This document shows, piece by piece, positions 6,786 through 6,809 of a stretch of 6,809 bases of DNA. The stretch comes from an uncultured Lachnospiraceae bacterium. Its GTDB lineage: Bacteria > Bacillota > Clostridia > Lachnospirales > Lachnospiraceae. Under the pieces are notes generated by a model. That model saw only the letters and a list, made by a program, of their open reading frames with translations. It ran no database searches and was not told where the DNA came from. Every line of letters begins with the position of its first letter. Within the stretch, counting starts at the first letter, position 1. Both the position numbers and the translations under genes were made by a program. The DNA lies in the NCBI GenBank assembly GCA_902767065.1, contig CACXFW010000385.1, positions 1 through 6,809 of the forward strand, read 5' to 3'.

Positions 6786-6809
6786 GTCAGATAAGCTTGC
6801 TTATCTGAC
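6786..6809. repeat. Perfect hairpin adjoining motif copy 2, at the window edge
   Basis: GTCAGATAAGC pairs with GCTTATCTGAC, 11 base pairs with a 2-nt loop (or 10 pairs with a 4-nt loop). It ends on the last base of the window. On the minus strand it lies upstream of the operon. It could be the terminator of an upstream gene, a leader structure of the operon, or the outer hairpin of the repeat element. No promoter consensus could be recognised between it and the start codon. Confidence 0.6.

Noticed and set aside
6730..6809. A sigma-A promoter in the operon leader
   Set aside because: AT-rich strings such as GAATAAT are present, but no -35-like hexamer lies 16-18 nt upstream. The promoter may lie outside the window.

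Overview
The window holds one compact, leftward (minus-strand) operon of three genes, flanked by short intergenic stretches rich in inverted repeats. Everything coding is on the minus strand. In transcription order the genes are: a 695-residue methyltransferase with a kinase-like middle domain (6729 to 4642), a 936-residue two-module glycosyltransferase, GT2 plus GT4 (4625 to 1815), and a 553-residue GT2-family glycosyltransferase (1811 to 150). The gaps are 16 nt and 3 nt, and each gene has a Shine-Dalgarno sequence exactly 6 nt before its ATG. The genes are therefore almost certainly one transcript, with likely translational coupling at the last junction.

Organism: the strong GGAGG ribosome sites, moderately GC-rich sequence and protein style suggest a Firmicute, most likely a Clostridia/Lachnospiraceae-type gut anaerobe. 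The style features are multi-module glycosyltransferases with beta-sandwich inserts and basic C-terminal tails, as in rhamnan-type cell-wall or capsule loci. This is inferred from protein style, not from a marker gene.

Function: the operon looks like part of a surface polysaccharide (rhamnan, teichoic-like or capsular) assembly locus. The two glycosyltransferases carry three apparently intact catalytic modules: GT2 and GT4 in the middle gene, GT2 in the last gene. They also carry one degenerate GT-A-like domain. The first gene joins a SAM methyltransferase to a domain with the catalytic-loop and metal-site motifs of aminoglycoside-phosphotransferase/choline-kinase-fold kinases. That is the same pair of activities as the O-antigen chain terminator WbdD, so a role in capping or terminating the glycan with a methylated phosphate is an attractive hypothesis. 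No membrane segments or signal peptides are visible. All three proteins should act in the cytoplasm, probably at the membrane face through basic C-terminal helices.

Flanks: positions 1-149 hold no gene but four stem-loop structures. They include a very stable 15-bp hairpin at the window edge and a stem followed by six T on the plus strand. Positions 6730-6809 hold the leader of the operon. Both flanks contain the same short motif, TGAGCAAT...GGGGG-TGCTGAATA(G/A)TTAC, with a sequence-divergent hairpin on its outer side. The copies are in inverted orientation, so the operon is bracketed by inverted copies of an unidentified hairpin-plus-motif element. The window begins and ends exactly on hairpin boundaries.
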